A stretch of DNA of 64,000 bases from positions 24,331,622 to 24,395,621 of the forward strand of contig CM064417.1 of the NCBI GenBank assembly GCA_032690845.1, in the 5' to 3' direction. Positions 11,851 to 23,511 of this stretch are shown here, piece by piece. The position numbers were made by a program, and so were the translations under genes. Under the pieces are notes generated by a model, which saw nothing but the letters and a program-made list of their open reading frames with translations, searched no databases and had not been told where the DNA came from. Position 1 is the first letter of the stretch. Each line of letters opens with the position of its first letter. Origin of the DNA: Eleusine coracana subsp. coracana. Taxonomy: Eukaryota; Streptophyta; Magnoliopsida; Poales; Poaceae.

Positions 11851-14800
11851 TCTGTCGCAACCCTATACCGAAGTATAGAGTGTGGCGTACAAGATCGCCT
11901 CGAGAGATGGTTAACGAAGTAACCATACATAGCGTTCACACATAAACATCCATCATTTACAAAGATACATCATCAAGTGCATAATATTACAAGCTCACGG
12001 GTCATAGCGGAAGCAACTTTAGTCACGTTACCATACATATGTTCTTGGTTCACATTACATAAATATGTGGAGGCGGAAGATACGACAAACACTACGCGGA
12101 ACCTAAGTAAAGCATGCCGACCCTAGGGCAATGGCTCACTCATCTTGATTAGGGGAGCTGGGGACCCATTCAATGGTCTAGTTCTGGGGCTCCTCACCTT
12201 CCCACACAACTTTGTTATAGCAATCACAATAAGTCGCTTGAGGCAAACCTGAAAAACCACATAATCGCAAAGCCTGAGTATCTAGCATACTCCGCAAGAC
12301 TTACCCGTCCAAGGGTTTACTAAAACCGACTTCTAATATGCAGGGGGCTGACCGAGCTTATTTGATATTTGCATAACAAGCACCTATTAATTCTATGTTG
12401 TGATGCTTATTCCTTAACCAAGATTTTAATTGCTTGTTGCAGAAAAGGAACTGTAGTTGAACCTAGCTAGCTGCTAAGACTGTACAAATATAAAGAACAA
12501 TACAACATAGCAATATGTAGCCACAGAGTAAATAAATTTAGTAGCATAACCAAACTTCTCTACTTAAGGTATCATTGCCACTGCTCGAACAAGAGGTATA
12601 ACCGTGAGGGACGGCAATTTGAATCGATTTACATCCTGCAGGACAATAACCCAAATGCATGACATACGCATCATTTAAGAACACGTATGGCCACCATTCA
12701 CGAGGTTGCGTTAAAGTCGATCCGGGGCCATCGATCCCGAGTACACGTCCTCCCTGTGATACAGTACTTCGTATCCGAGGCTTAACCCGTGCACTCTCCA
12801 GCGGTCCTCGACCCGTGCATCCGCCGTGCCATTCACATCACCTCTGGATCGATGAGTAATACCGTCCAACAATACGGCGCCCAGGTTACTAGGTTTACTA
12901 ATTCCCATATAGAGGTATGCACTTGGTACTGTTTAATACTTGTCCGCGGAGTTGCAATGATAGGTCCTCAAGTTTTAACCAATTTCATTCTTCACGTGAA
13001 TCATGATTGAATCAAGTGATCCCATAGCCTACCGTTGACTTCACTAATTTAAGCCTAGCAGTTGCTAACGAAAAGGCTTACTAACGTAAACTAAGTATAG
13101 GTCATAGTTTGTTTATGCAAGTGGGTTTCCATCCAAGCCCTATACCTAATGCACAATACAATATCCCTCTATGGTGACAAAATAAAAAGGACTCATAAAT
13201 CAGTAGGTGTGCACTGGGGCTTGCCTTGGGAGTGATCGTAGTTAGAGTTTTCGGCGAAGTTTAGCTCAGCTTCGGGCTCCTCGGGGTTGCTTACCAAGGC
13301 CTTGCTCCCGGTCTCGCTTCCTAGTCAATGCAGTGCAATGCATGGTAAGGAATTTGATGATGATTCATGGCACTTCCTCAATAAATAGAATTTTGATGGA
13401 ATCATGCTCATGCATAAGATGACATGCTTGCACAACACCCTGGGCAAGTACTGAATTTAAGGGGACAAACTTCTAATTAGGGAAGTATGAGGCATTGCAA
13501 TTAATAAGCATATCACCCACATCTCAAATAAAAGCATACCTCTAGTGCTAGGAAATTAACAAGGTTTTTTTTTTCATTGGTGTGTTAAGGCCAACTTAGC
13601 AGACATGCCAAGCCTCTTAGCTAATTTCCTATCAGGGAGTTTATAAAAAAAATAATTCATTTACCAATTATAATGATTATGTAAAGGACCATAGAAACTT
13701 TATATTGCAAAGTTAAACACTAGCATGTGTCTCTTTCCTTAACCTCCTCGAAGTTGACCTGCTCACTTTTAAATATAACCCTAAACCAATCTAGATATAT
13801 AAGCAAATTATGAAACATGAGCATATAATGGGAATTAATAACCTTTACTGTAAGTCAAGATTAGCATGTTGCATGAACAGTCCCAAATCTGGATTTGCCC
13901 CTAATAATAACTATATGCATATACAAGGTACTATTTATATTGGAATTCTTCAAGCTAATTATGAATGAGCAATTTAACAACAAAAAGCATACTGATGGTG
14001 CCCTAAATTTTTCATGGGGATTTATAGGCATGTAAAATGCCCAAAGAGCAGGAAGACTAAATTTCATGATTAAAATCCTACCCAAGAATTTATATAAATT
14101 CATTTACTAAAAATGGAGATTATGCAATAACACTAAACTTTTGCATAAAAGATGGGAATGTTCTTTTGTAGAACGTTTAGGCATGACATGAAATGCTTAC
14201 TGACCAAATCCCATGATTTTACCAGCTATAAATTTTTACTTATGAATTTAATACTCTTAGCAAGGTTCTAAATTTGGTGATTTAATTTCATTAATATACT
14301 GCATAACCCTGTCTCTCATCTTGTTTTTCTAATAGAGGAGGATTTTATGAATCCAACAAAATTGGTTTCATGCACATTGGACTTTTATATCTCGAGTTAT
14401 GAATTTTTGAAGATTTTAACAAAGTTAGGCTAATTTACAGAAATACCACTCGGCATTTTTCAAATGCCCGCGGGTGCGCGCGAGTGGTGGCCGGCGCCGG
14501 CGAGCCCGGGCCAGCGGCCAATCGGCAGCGCGGCTAGGCTAACGCCGCTTGCCCACATGCTCAGCATCCCACAGCAACCTCGTGGCCCTGGTTGGCGACC
14601 AACGGAAAGCGCCGGAGGTGGCCGGCGGCGAGCGGCGGAGCAGGGGAAGGGTATTGCAACGTCGGGTGGCGAGCACGGCGAGCGAGAGGGTCGGGGAGTG
14701 GCGGGAGAGCATCACCTTGGTGCAAAGATCGACGGCGTGGAGGAGTTCGTCGACGGGAAGGGCCGGAGAAGGGGTCTCATCGGCGGGGTGGGGGGAGACC

Positions 14801-15548
14801 TGACGGCGGCGGCTCCTTCCTTCATAAATTCCGGCGAGGTCGCTACAACAGAGGAGGAATGGGTCAGGGGCACGCTAGGGAAGACACTTGCGCATCGATT
14901 TGAGGAAAGAGGAGGGAACGGGAAGCTGCCTAGGCGAAGCTCAACACGATGGCGGCCATGGCGGAAAGAAACAGGGGTGTCGCTCGATTTCCGCCGCTGC
15001 TTTCACCGGTGATGGAGATGGGGGTGCTTGGGGTTCCTGGAGTGGCGAGAGAGAGAGTAGAGGGAGGGATGGGGGGGTACGGTGGTGTCGGTTGATGAGT
15101 GGCCCAAGGACAGAGAAGGAGTTGACTCCATTTGACTAGAACAGTGCTCGGTAGTTAGCTAATTTCTCCAACCTTTGGTGCTCCAAACTTCATGCCAATT
15201 TTTTTTTATGTCCAGCAAAATCCATTCGCCAACTTTGTTTTTGGAGCCACGTCCCAATTCCTGCTGGAGAATTTATTAAAATTCCTGGAACAGAGGTGCT
15301 TTTCTCTGCACTTAGGGAATTTTTAGGGGTATTAAACCTTTACCAAATATTCTGGTAAATTCCCCAAAATTCTTTCTTGACATGATCCACTGGAATATGC
15401 AAAAACATTGGCACACTTTCATTGAGTTTTGTAAAGTTTTTGAAATGCTACTAGTTGGCCAAATTGTGGATTTAATCAATTAAATTTATTCCCCTTTTTC
15501 TTTGGCACTTTAACTACTTGAAATTTTTAATTAGTCAGCAATCTAACA
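11851..15548 (-). mobile_element. 3.7-kb LTR-like insertion in copia A, probably a Tekay/Del-type solo LTR
   Basis: Copia coding sequence stops at both edges. Right of 15548 the frame ends ...KLIKLTQ, and left of 11851 it resumes NKPVGEV. On the plus strand the insertion starts TCTGTCGCAACCC and ends ATCTAACA. The flanks CTTGT (11846-11850) and TTTGT (15549-15553) differ by one base and could be a decayed TSD. The interior has no retroelement protein. It shows an AT-rich part, a GC-rich block (14460-15010) and many short runs, similar in plan to the Tekay-type LTR at 43350. The 182-codon plus-strand frame at 14464-15012 lies in the GC-rich block and has no recognisable domain. Orientation and exact ends are uncertain. 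Confidence 0.55.
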
Positions 15549-15553
15549 TTTGT

Positions 15554-16560
15554 GTTAGCTTAATCAACTTTTGTGACTTGGGATGCCACATGTTCCTCAT
15601 AGCTTCTCTCATTGGCTCATCTCCAATGTTTACTTCATGAAATTCATCTTTCTTTTGAGAACCATTTGACTCATCAAATTGCACATCATAAGATTCTTCC
15701 ACACATCCTGTGGCTGAGTTATAGATCCGATATGCCTTAGAAGTCTCTGAATACCCAACAAGAATGCCTTCATCCGTTCTTAAGAATATAGCATGTGTAG
15801 CCAAAGACCCGAAAATAGGAAACATTGGTTTCCATCTAACCAATAACTCATAGGGTGTATTTTTCAACAACCACTGGAGATAGACACGGTTGGAAGTGTA
15901 ACAAGCTGTGTTGATTTCTTCAGCCCAACACCTCTCATGAGTCCTATAATCATCTAGCATTGCACGGGCTAGAGTGATGAGTGTCTTGTTCTTCCTCTTC
16001 ACTAATCCATTCTTCTCGGGAGTATATGTAGCGGAGAATTCATGCTTGGTTCCCTTCTTGTCACAATATTCCTCTAGTTGTGTTCTTGAACTCAGTCCCA
16101 TTGTCACTCCTTATCTTCACAATGCTAGCCTTGAATTCGTTCTTGGCTCTTCTTCCAAACTTTCTGAAGATATCACGTGCTTGAGACTTGTCCACAAGAA
16201 TGAAGGTCCAAGTATGTATCATGAAGTCATTCGCAATCACCAAATAGTAGAGATTGCCTCCCAGACTCTTGTAATGCATTGGCCCAAACACTTCCATGTG
16301 CAAGAGCTCTAGAAGATGAGATGTCGACATGAAAGATTTGATGGGACGTGAAGATGCAACTTGCTTTCCAGCTTGACAAGCACTGCCCAAACACTTCCAT
16401 GTGCAAGAGCTCTAGAAGATGAGATATCGACATCCTTGATTCTTTCAACTAGATTCCTTTTGACCACTTTTCTGAGCTGATTCATTCCAACATGTGCCAA
16501 TCTTCTATGCCAAAAACATCCCTTTGTTGCCTTAGTGAATAGGCAAGTACTTGGTGGCAT
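15554..16560 (-). pseudogene. Copia A integrase (GAG-pre-integrase zinc region and core)
   Basis: From right to left on the minus strand: the HHCC-type block CFWHRRLAHVGMNQLRKVVK (16440-16530), then core motifs DFMIHTWTFILV and IRSDNGTEFKN. The third catalytic block reads TPEKNGLVKRKN, where the family has glutamate in VERKN, so the catalytic glutamate appears to be lysine. A 103-base tandem duplication (16283 and 16386) breaks the frame between the zinc block and the core, and another frame change lies near 16070. The C-terminal part runs to about 15560, where the 3.7-kb insertion begins. Confidence 0.85.
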
Positions 16561-16566
16561 GTTTCT

Positions 16567-16917
16567 TTACTTGAAGTTCATGACATACAAGTTCCCATGT
16601 CTCACTCCATGGAATACTAGCCCTTTCTTTGCATTCTCAATCATTGCACCATCCTCATCAAATGTGCACTTGAATCCCATGTCACAAAGCTGACCAATAG
16701 ACAGGAGGTTAAAATTGAAGGTTTCCACAAGATAGACCTTGGAGAGATGGAGGTCGTCTGTAGTGGCCACCTGTCCCAAGCCTCTAACTCTCCCTTTTGA
16801 GTTGTCCCCAAAAGTTACCTTCTCACTGTCTTCATCTTCATCGATGTTGGTGAACATGGTTGGCTTCCCGGTCATATGTTGGGTGCACCCACTATCAAGA
16901 ATCCAACGTGCCTCCAC
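16567..16917 (-). pseudogene. Copia A aspartic protease region
   Basis: The minus-strand frame contains WILDSGCTQHMTG, the active-site motif of copia proteases, then VTFGDNSKGRVRGLGQV and NLLSIGQLCDMGFKCTF, which are standard for Sirevirus-like copia. The frame opens just upstream of the active site and ends before the GAG-pre-integrase block, with which it would normally be fused. In this family the enzyme cleaves the Gag-Pol precursor inside the particle. The active-site aspartate is intact, but no continuous precursor can be made here. Confidence 0.87.
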
Positions 16918-16931
16918 TCTTGTAGTTGACC

Positions 16932-17438
16932 CTAGTAGTAGCCATAAGAAGCACTAGAGGAAGAAGGGTTAGTATCCAAAGCATTGCTTAATTGTCTTGC
17001 ACTAACCTCATCACGTAGAACCATGAGACCATCCTCATAATTAGGGATCCTTTCAATCCCTTCTTGAAGTATCCTCCATATAGGATGGTGGGGAGCATGA
17101 TACCTCCATTGTCCATGACCATCCCCCATGTGTACATTGTCGAGGTCGATGTAGTAGTGGAGAGGATCATAGAGACTAGTGACGTGCTCAAGCACATGTC
17201 CCACTTGTGAGTGGACCACAAGTATCATCTCTATTGCTCTCTCAATTGAGAGCTCATGTCTTCTATTGATCACCTCTTCAAGCAAGAAACCCCTCTCTAG
17301 AGTTGTGATTTGCAAGAGGCACTTGTCAATCACTTCATGTGATGGAATCCTCCATAGGCCTCGAAAAGAGTTTATCCTGCACACAAGAACATAAAGGCTC
17401 AAGAGAGTCTCACATAGTTCATCATTCGAATTTCTCAC
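16932..17438 (-). pseudogene. Unrecognised 168-codon frame in the gag position of copia A
   Basis: The frame starts MRNSNDELCETLLSLYVLVC and ends in a serine run (NPSSSSASYGYY) just upstream of the protease. It contains a His/Trp-rich stretch (GDGHGQWRYHAPHHPIW). It does not resemble the copia gag seen at 27433-28771 and has no zinc knuckle. It may be remnant gag, a captured fragment, or spurious. I recognise no family and assign no function. Confidence 0.35.
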
Positions 17439-17758
17439 AAATTCATCAAATTGAAAGAACAGATCTTGTTGGTGAGCTTGACGAAGATGCCAATGTCAAT
17501 CTTGCGATACAGGAGGCGGAGGTGCCGGAGCCGTAGTGGTGAGGTTGATCATTTCAAATGATCGTGTGAGCATTATGGTCGCCTCTCCTCTTACACCAAT
17601 GTATGGTCTACTCGAAGTGCTAGGAGTAGAGCTTGGAATGGCACTTGAGGTAGAGCTTGACAAAGCACTTGATGAGGAGCTTGGTGTAGGTCCTCATCCG
17701 AAGGGATTGTAGAAGTTGTGTAAGGCAATCTTCTGGAGAGATCAAAGAAGTTGGAGCT

Positions 17759-18418
17759 TCAAGCTACTTTTTTTCTTTTCCTTGAAGATGCTTCATTGTT
17801 TGCCTTGAATGTCTTCTTCCCCGTCAAGCTTGCGATGATCTCCTCGTCCTTGAAGAGTAGCCCGATCACATCATCAATAGAAAGATTCTTGTCCATGATA
17901 AGATCAAGGGTGATGTAGAGGAGCTCGCTCCTAGGGAGCAAGGTGAGGATCTTCTCGACTATCAATATCTTTGAAAGCTTGGAAGGTTCTTCAGTTGCTT
18001 CAATTTGGTCCACAATACCTCACAAGTGAATAAGAGAGTCAAGTAAGTCCTCATTATCATTAGCATGAAAAATAAAGAACTCCTCAACAAGTGAAGCACT
18101 AGCATGATCAATAAAAGGCTCACAATCATCATCAATACTAGTCATGCTAGAAGAGCAAGCAAGATAAGGAGACACATCATTATCAATCACCACATTAGGC
18201 ACACTAGTAGAGCAACCTATCAAGTTATCACTAGAAGGATCTAGGCACTCACTAGAACTAGGCACATCCACACAATCATCATCATACACATGATCATCGA
18301 TAAATGTATTCGCAAAGTCCACAAGAGTATCCATCAACTCATCCGGAATCATAGCATTTAGGTAGTTTTTCAAGTGATCCTTCCATGTACCATGACCCGA
18401 CCCCAAATGGGATAACAT
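17759..18418 (-). pseudogene. Unrecognised acidic frames next to the copia A primer site
   Basis: Two minus-strand frames follow each other. The first (18418-18020) is rich in Asp, Ser and Cys. The second (18013-17759) reads ILTLLPRSELLYITLDLIMD...SRKRKK and looks like a degenerate gag helix followed by a basic tail. Position right after the primer-binding site argues for gag. Similarity to the element B gag is not evident by eye. Confidence 0.35.
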
Positions 18419-18470
18419 CCCAACTCAATATGGTCACTACTCAAGGCAGTTAAGCCCTATAACGAGCACT

Positions 18471-18484
18471 TGGCTTTGATACCA
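18471..18484 (-). other. Primer-binding site, initiator tRNA-Met type (copia A)
   Basis: The minus strand reads TGGTATCAAAGCCA, two bases from the LTR end at 18487. It matches the common copia primer site TGGTATCAGAGC with one change. Confidence 0.8.
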
Positions 18485-18486
18485 CT

Positions 18487-21400
18487 TGAAAGGATCGAGT
18501 GACCGAAAGGGGGGTGCGAATGAGAACTCGCTAAATGTACCAAATTCGCCAATTGCTTAAACCAAACACTCAATCAACTCCTACAATAATTCTAGTGGTG
18601 ATCACACTAGCAAGGTAATAGTTCTATGAAAGGAACAACAACCTAAGCATGCTAGTAATAAAGACATGCAGAAGCAATCAACAAGCTAGCAAAGGAGCCA
18701 ACTCATGCAATGCTACAAGATAAAGAACTAGAGCACACAAGCATGAGAAAGAACAATTCATACAAGGGTGATCAATCAGTCCAAAGCAACTCCTATACAT
18801 GCTAGTGATCAAATGCGGAAGCTAAACACAACTAGCAAGTGAAGAAGCCTATTCATGCAAGTCAACAAGGTAATCAATACGAGCAAGATAAGCACGCAAG
18901 CATGAATAACACAGTATGTAAATGCGAAAGGTAAAGCACCAGAGTAAGGAGAGGGTCAAGGAATGCTCATGATTTTTTTTTCCCGAGGTCTCGAAAGCAT
19001 GGCGCCTTCCCCTACTCCTCATTGGACCACTCCCGCCGAAGTGCTGATCCCTCCTGCCACCAAGTGGAGTTCTTGCACACGATCCCGCAATCCCTCCCGA
19101 AGTGAAGACATGGTTGTATCACCGCTGCCACCAAGGCACAAGCTTGCTTCCCTAGAGAACTTGTCGGACTCCTCGAGCCAACATGGGCGCTCACTATCGA
19201 TGCCCCTTTCAACGGTGGGCCCAAACCATGTACAAACGTGTAGCGATCTTCAAAACCCATCATGATAGGCTCGATCACCGACACCTAACTGGTCTAGGTC
19301 TCACCATAGACCAAGACTAACAACTTAGATTACACTATCAAGGACACTCTAGCCTTAGATGTGAATAGATGCTCAAGTTACTCTCTCTAGTACTCTCAAA
19401 GTATCCAATATCTCCTCCTAGTGATCCTTTGTTTTCCCTTTGGCTCCCTACTGATGCTCCCAGCTATCCAAATGGCCAAAGGTGGTCTTCAAGACCCTAG
19501 GAAATGACTTTATATAGGCTTCCAACCTCAAACTAGTCGTTTCTCTATGAAATAGCTCTCTGAACGTATGGTCCGTACAGTCCAGTCTCTATCCAGATCG
19601 GACAGTCCGGTCTTCACCGGATGGCTCCTCTAGAGCCGTTGCACACTATCTACTATTTCCTACTATACAGACCGTGCCATCTGGTCTATAGACCGGACCG
19701 TCCGGTCTTTGACTTTTGTCCATTCCGTAATGTTGTCTAAACCGCTTCCTCTCTATTTTCTTCTCATCTACAAAGACCATACCATCCAGCCTCTACATCA
19801 TATCGTCTGGTCTGTATCGGCCTTTGCGTCAACAGATTCCTCATAGCCAATGGTCCTCTGATATGAGCTTGCCTCTAGTGACCCTAAAGTCCGGTCTCTC
19901 TGACCCCTCCGTCCGGTCTCTATCTCTAGAAGCTAAAACTCCTCGTCTTCACTTGACTTCGTTTCCCTACTTCATCCAACAGCTCCTTGGCTTCTCCACT
20001 GCCACCTAGTGCCTTGTGATTTGAGCATCTATACACATCACCAAATAGTGTGACTTAATAGATATTGTAAGCTTCATGACCATTGGTGATTGGATCCCCA
20101 AGGTATGAATGTTTTGGTGATAGATGACAACTATGAAATTGTGGGCTAATATTTACACGAGTGTTGTCCATGCAGATATCATCTCCAAACTCTACTACAA
20201 GTCTTATTGATGATGACGGTTGCCTTTGCAATGGATGACAATGACCACAAGCATGGAGGCTTGGTGAGCTCGATAAAGTTCAAGGGTTGATGGAGATGGA
20301 TCAAGGCTAAGGACAAGCTATGGAGCAAGTGTTAGGAACACTTGTCTAGTTGTTAGGGCTTTGAGTCCATAGGAAAAACCATACTATCAAGGGGGTCTAG
20401 GTCATGTCTCTTAGGTCACGACTAGTCGGTGATGTGCATGGATGCTCAGTAAAACCACAGGCACTAGGTGACAGTGGAGAAGCCATGGAGCTATTCAAAG
20501 AAGCCGAGAAACGAAGTCAAGCAAGGACGAGGAGTTTCAGCTTCTGGACAGAGTGACCGGATAGAGGGGTCAGTGGAGACCGGACTGTATGGTCACTAGG
20601 AGATTAGGCAATCCAGAGAAAAGACTCAGTGAGGAATCTACATAATTTGGAATCTATAGAGACCAGATGGTCCGGTCTACAGATCAGATGGTCTGATCTA
20701 TAGACCAGACGATCCGGTCTGTACAGCTCAACTCATGGCAGAGAGCAAGCGAGCTCTGAAATATTTCTGTAATGGAGAGAGAAATGGACCGGACGGTCCG
20801 ATCAGCTGACCGTACGGTCCGGTCAGTTTGAAGATCAACAATGGGCAGAGCCGTTGGAGCTGGATCTGCAGTAACCGGACGGTCCGGTCAGGCAGTGACC
20901 GGTCAGTACGCCCAGAAAGCTGATTTCGTGGAGCAACATCTAGTTTGAGGTTGGAAGCTATATAACTTCGTTGTTGGGGTCTTGGAGACCTCTCTTGGCC
21001 AGTGGAATTGCTTGGAGCATTTGGGGAGAGCAAAGAGGAAAAGAGGAGAGCACTAGGAGGAGATATTGCATATCTTGAGAGTGCTAATGAGAATAACTTG
21101 AGCATATTGCACATCTAAGGCTAGGGTGTCCATGAGGGTGTGATCTAGGTTGTTACTCTTGGTATATGGTGAGACCTAGACCGGTCAGGTGTTGGTGATC
21201 GAGCCTATCGTGATCGGTTGTGAAGATCATCATATGTTTGTACCCGGTTTGAGGCTGCTGATGAAAGGGGCATCGTTAGTGAGCACCCGTGTCGGCTTGG
21301 GGAACCCGGCAAGTTATCAAGGGAGGCAAGCTTGTGCCTTGGTGATAGCAATGATGCAACCGTGTCTTCACTCCGGGAGTGATTGCGGACTCGTGTGCGA

Positions 21401-21923
21401 GATCTCCACGTTGGTGGCGGGAGGGACCAGTACTCTGGCGGGAGTGGTCCAACGAGTAGTAGGGGAAGGCGCCATCCGTCCGAGACCTCGGGAAAGAAAT
21501 CATGAGCATTCCTTGACCCCTTTTTACTATTTCCTAATTATGTGCTCTAGTAACTAGGTTGACTTGTGGCTTGCATAGGTCCTTACAGATATGACCTAGA
21601 ATCCCTTGATAGTCCGTTTTTCCTATGGACACAAGCCCTAACAACAAGACAAGTGTTCCAAACACTTGCTCCTAGCTTTTTCTTAGCCTTGATCCATCTC
21701 CATCCACCTTTGGACTCCATCAAGCTCATCAAGCGTCCAAGCTTGTGGTCATTGTCATCAATCGCCAAGGCAAGCATCATCAATAGAATTTGTAATAAAG
21801 TTAAAGTTGATTTCTGCATACACAACACTCATGTAGATATTAGCACACAATTTCATAGTTGTCATTAATCGCCAAAACATCTATACCTTGAGGATCCAAT
21901 CATCAATGGTCATGAAGCTTACA
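18487..21923 (-). mobile_element. Shared copia LTR (5' LTR of element A, 3' LTR of element B), split by a nested LTR
   Basis: The LTR starts TGAAAGGATCGAGTG (family start TGTAAGGATCG) and ends ATGAAGCTTACA. Left of it is the primer site of element A; right of it is the polypurine tract of element B (21924 onward). It therefore serves as an LTR for both neighbours. It is interrupted at 20067 by 20068-21586 with TSD GATAT and resumes at 21592 with GACCTAGAATCCC. A TATA-like TATATAAA lies on the minus strand at 19509-19516. The part around 19560-19930 holds several copies of the motif (G)ACCGGAC(G/C)GTCCGGTC. Confidence 0.82.
20068..21586 (+). mobile_element. Inverted solo LTR of the same copia family, TSD GATAT
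   Basis: It starts TGTAAGCTTCATGACC and ends GGTCCTTACA, flanked by GATAT at 20063-20067 and 21587-21591. Its sequence is the reverse complement of the surrounding LTR. For example, 20455-20490 pairs with about 19980-20010, and 21480-21510 pairs with 18958-18990. TATATAAC at 20959-20965 is the TATA-like site, here on the plus strand. No internal genes are present, so it is a solo LTR inside another LTR of its own family. Confidence 0.87.
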
Positions 21924-21938
21924 ATCTTCCCCTTTTTA
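21924..21938 (-). other. Polypurine tract of copia element B
   Basis: The plus strand reads ATCTTCCCCTTTTTA after the LTR end. On the minus strand this is an AAAAAGGGGAAGAT run abutting TGTAAG, equivalent to 240-254. Confidence 0.7.
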
Positions 21939-21999
21939 TGATTGATGACAACCACCACTTATCATAAACATTAAGGCTAAAAGAGCTACACTAGCATGA

Positions 22000-23511
22000 T
22001 CTGTCTCTGAAATTGTCGGCTACGGTGGTGCTCCTACAATGGCTGACTCAGAAATCACCATCTCTGGATGAGCCTCCTGCTCGTGAGTGACTGGCGGTGA
22101 CTCCTACTCGTCTGTCTACTGGCTAGAGGCTGACTATGATCCCTTGGACTTAGGGAATGCCTCGCACTTCTCCTCTGTCACTAGTCCAAGTCTCCTCAAG
22201 AGAAAGTAAATATACGATACGTAGACTAGGTGACGTCCTCCAACCCTCTCAGAAATATCCTCCTCCACCTCTGCTATCATCAGATCCGTCAAGTCGCATA
22301 CCTATCTATGTAGGATAGCTGCGACTGCCCACTGGTGAAGCAAGGTGAACTCCTCCCTATATCCAGACCTGAGAATGATAGTCCTCGTGACTATCGCTCT
22401 AACAACCTTCCCCTCTAAAGTGAGTCGTGCTGGGCGTCTGTCAAACCCTAGGGTGTGAGGTGGCAAAAAAGCTACAGACACCATGTCGTCTGGAGGTATC
22501 ATCCCTCCCTGTGGTCTGCGGGATGGAGCCCAATCACCATAGGCACTCCTATACAGCTATGTGTCTGAGGCTATCAGGCCAAGTGTAGCAATAAGATCCT
22601 GCCTGCTCAGACGCTAGGGCTCTCCTTCAAACATGAACCAGATCTCAGAGCTATCTCTGGTTACCCAAAGTGAAGCGTAGAACTCCAGCACTATATCTTC
22701 ACTATACCTGTAGGGGGTGGTGACTAACTCTACGAGTCCGGGCATGTAGTCAAAGTACTACTCCATGTATGTGCCAGTGGCTCTCCTCAAAGCCTGGTAG
22801 GTCACCTATTGTTGTGCCACATAGACTCTTGTCTTGCCCTTCCTGGCGAGGTAATGACGAAGTCCCTAACCAATCCTCCTTTGTAGGTCTGTGCAGAACC
22901 TATCTCCTCCGGCTGGGTCCCTCGAAACGGGAATCCACTCCTCAAACTATACAAGGCAACAAACCTTGAGATCCCGGGTGGGAACGTCAAGGATGTCCCC
23001 CTCTCCAGCTACTTCTACTAGTGCACACAACACAGGTGCACTATGGGCCTCCTGCCCGGTAGGTTGCCCTCTTTGGCTGAGGTGTCTCCTGCTGTGGCTG
23101 CTCCTCCTCAGACTCTTCTAACTCTTACTCCTTAGAGTCATCCTCTGTTGGCTCCTCCTCGGACTCTTCCTCCTCCAATTGCCTGGAGGCGTTTTGGTCT
23201 GTAGTTCTCAACGAACCTCTTTGGCGAGAGGCCGGAGTCTGGTGCGCCCAAGTTGGGGCTTGGATCCCCGTGTACAGCTTTGGGGTTGTCTTCCTCCTAC
23301 TGCTCCTCCTCAGGTATGGGTTGTCTGTCTCAAGCTGCTTCTCATGGATCAATACTGACTCTAGTGTCCTACGGGACTGCTTCATCGCATCTAAGTGTTG
23401 TGCAACCCGTCTAGCTCTCTTTGTCTCTAGGTCCATCCTAGTCCTCTTCGTGCCTCTACTCTGCTTAGGCATCTTGCTCTTACCCTTATCTGGATCTCCT
23501 GATCCTGCCAT
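22000..23511 (-). pseudogene. Second ORF of copia element B, plant-transposon-protein-like, decayed
   Basis: The ATG at 23511 opens a frame of 128 residues (to 23125) with a strongly basic start (KGKSKMPKQSRGTKRTRMD) and an acidic end (EEEESEEEPTEDDSKE). After stops and frame changes, recognisable protein-like sequence continues to about 22000. It includes GFPFRGTQPEE, then GTYMEYYFDYMPGLVELV-like sequence with one stop, LEFYASLWV, and a globular stretch in the open frame 22502-22302 (MIPPDDMVSVAFLPPHTLGF). The pattern recalls the putative plant transposon proteins found as accessory ORFs in plant retroelements, but I cannot confirm the family. It lies between gag and the 3' LTR, sense to the element. 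At least four stops make this copy non-functional. Confidence 0.5.

Noticed and set aside
14464..15012. 182-codon plus-strand frame, GC-rich
   Set aside because: It lies in the GC-rich block of an LTR-like insertion, has no recognisable domain, and overlapping frames are also open, as expected from base composition.
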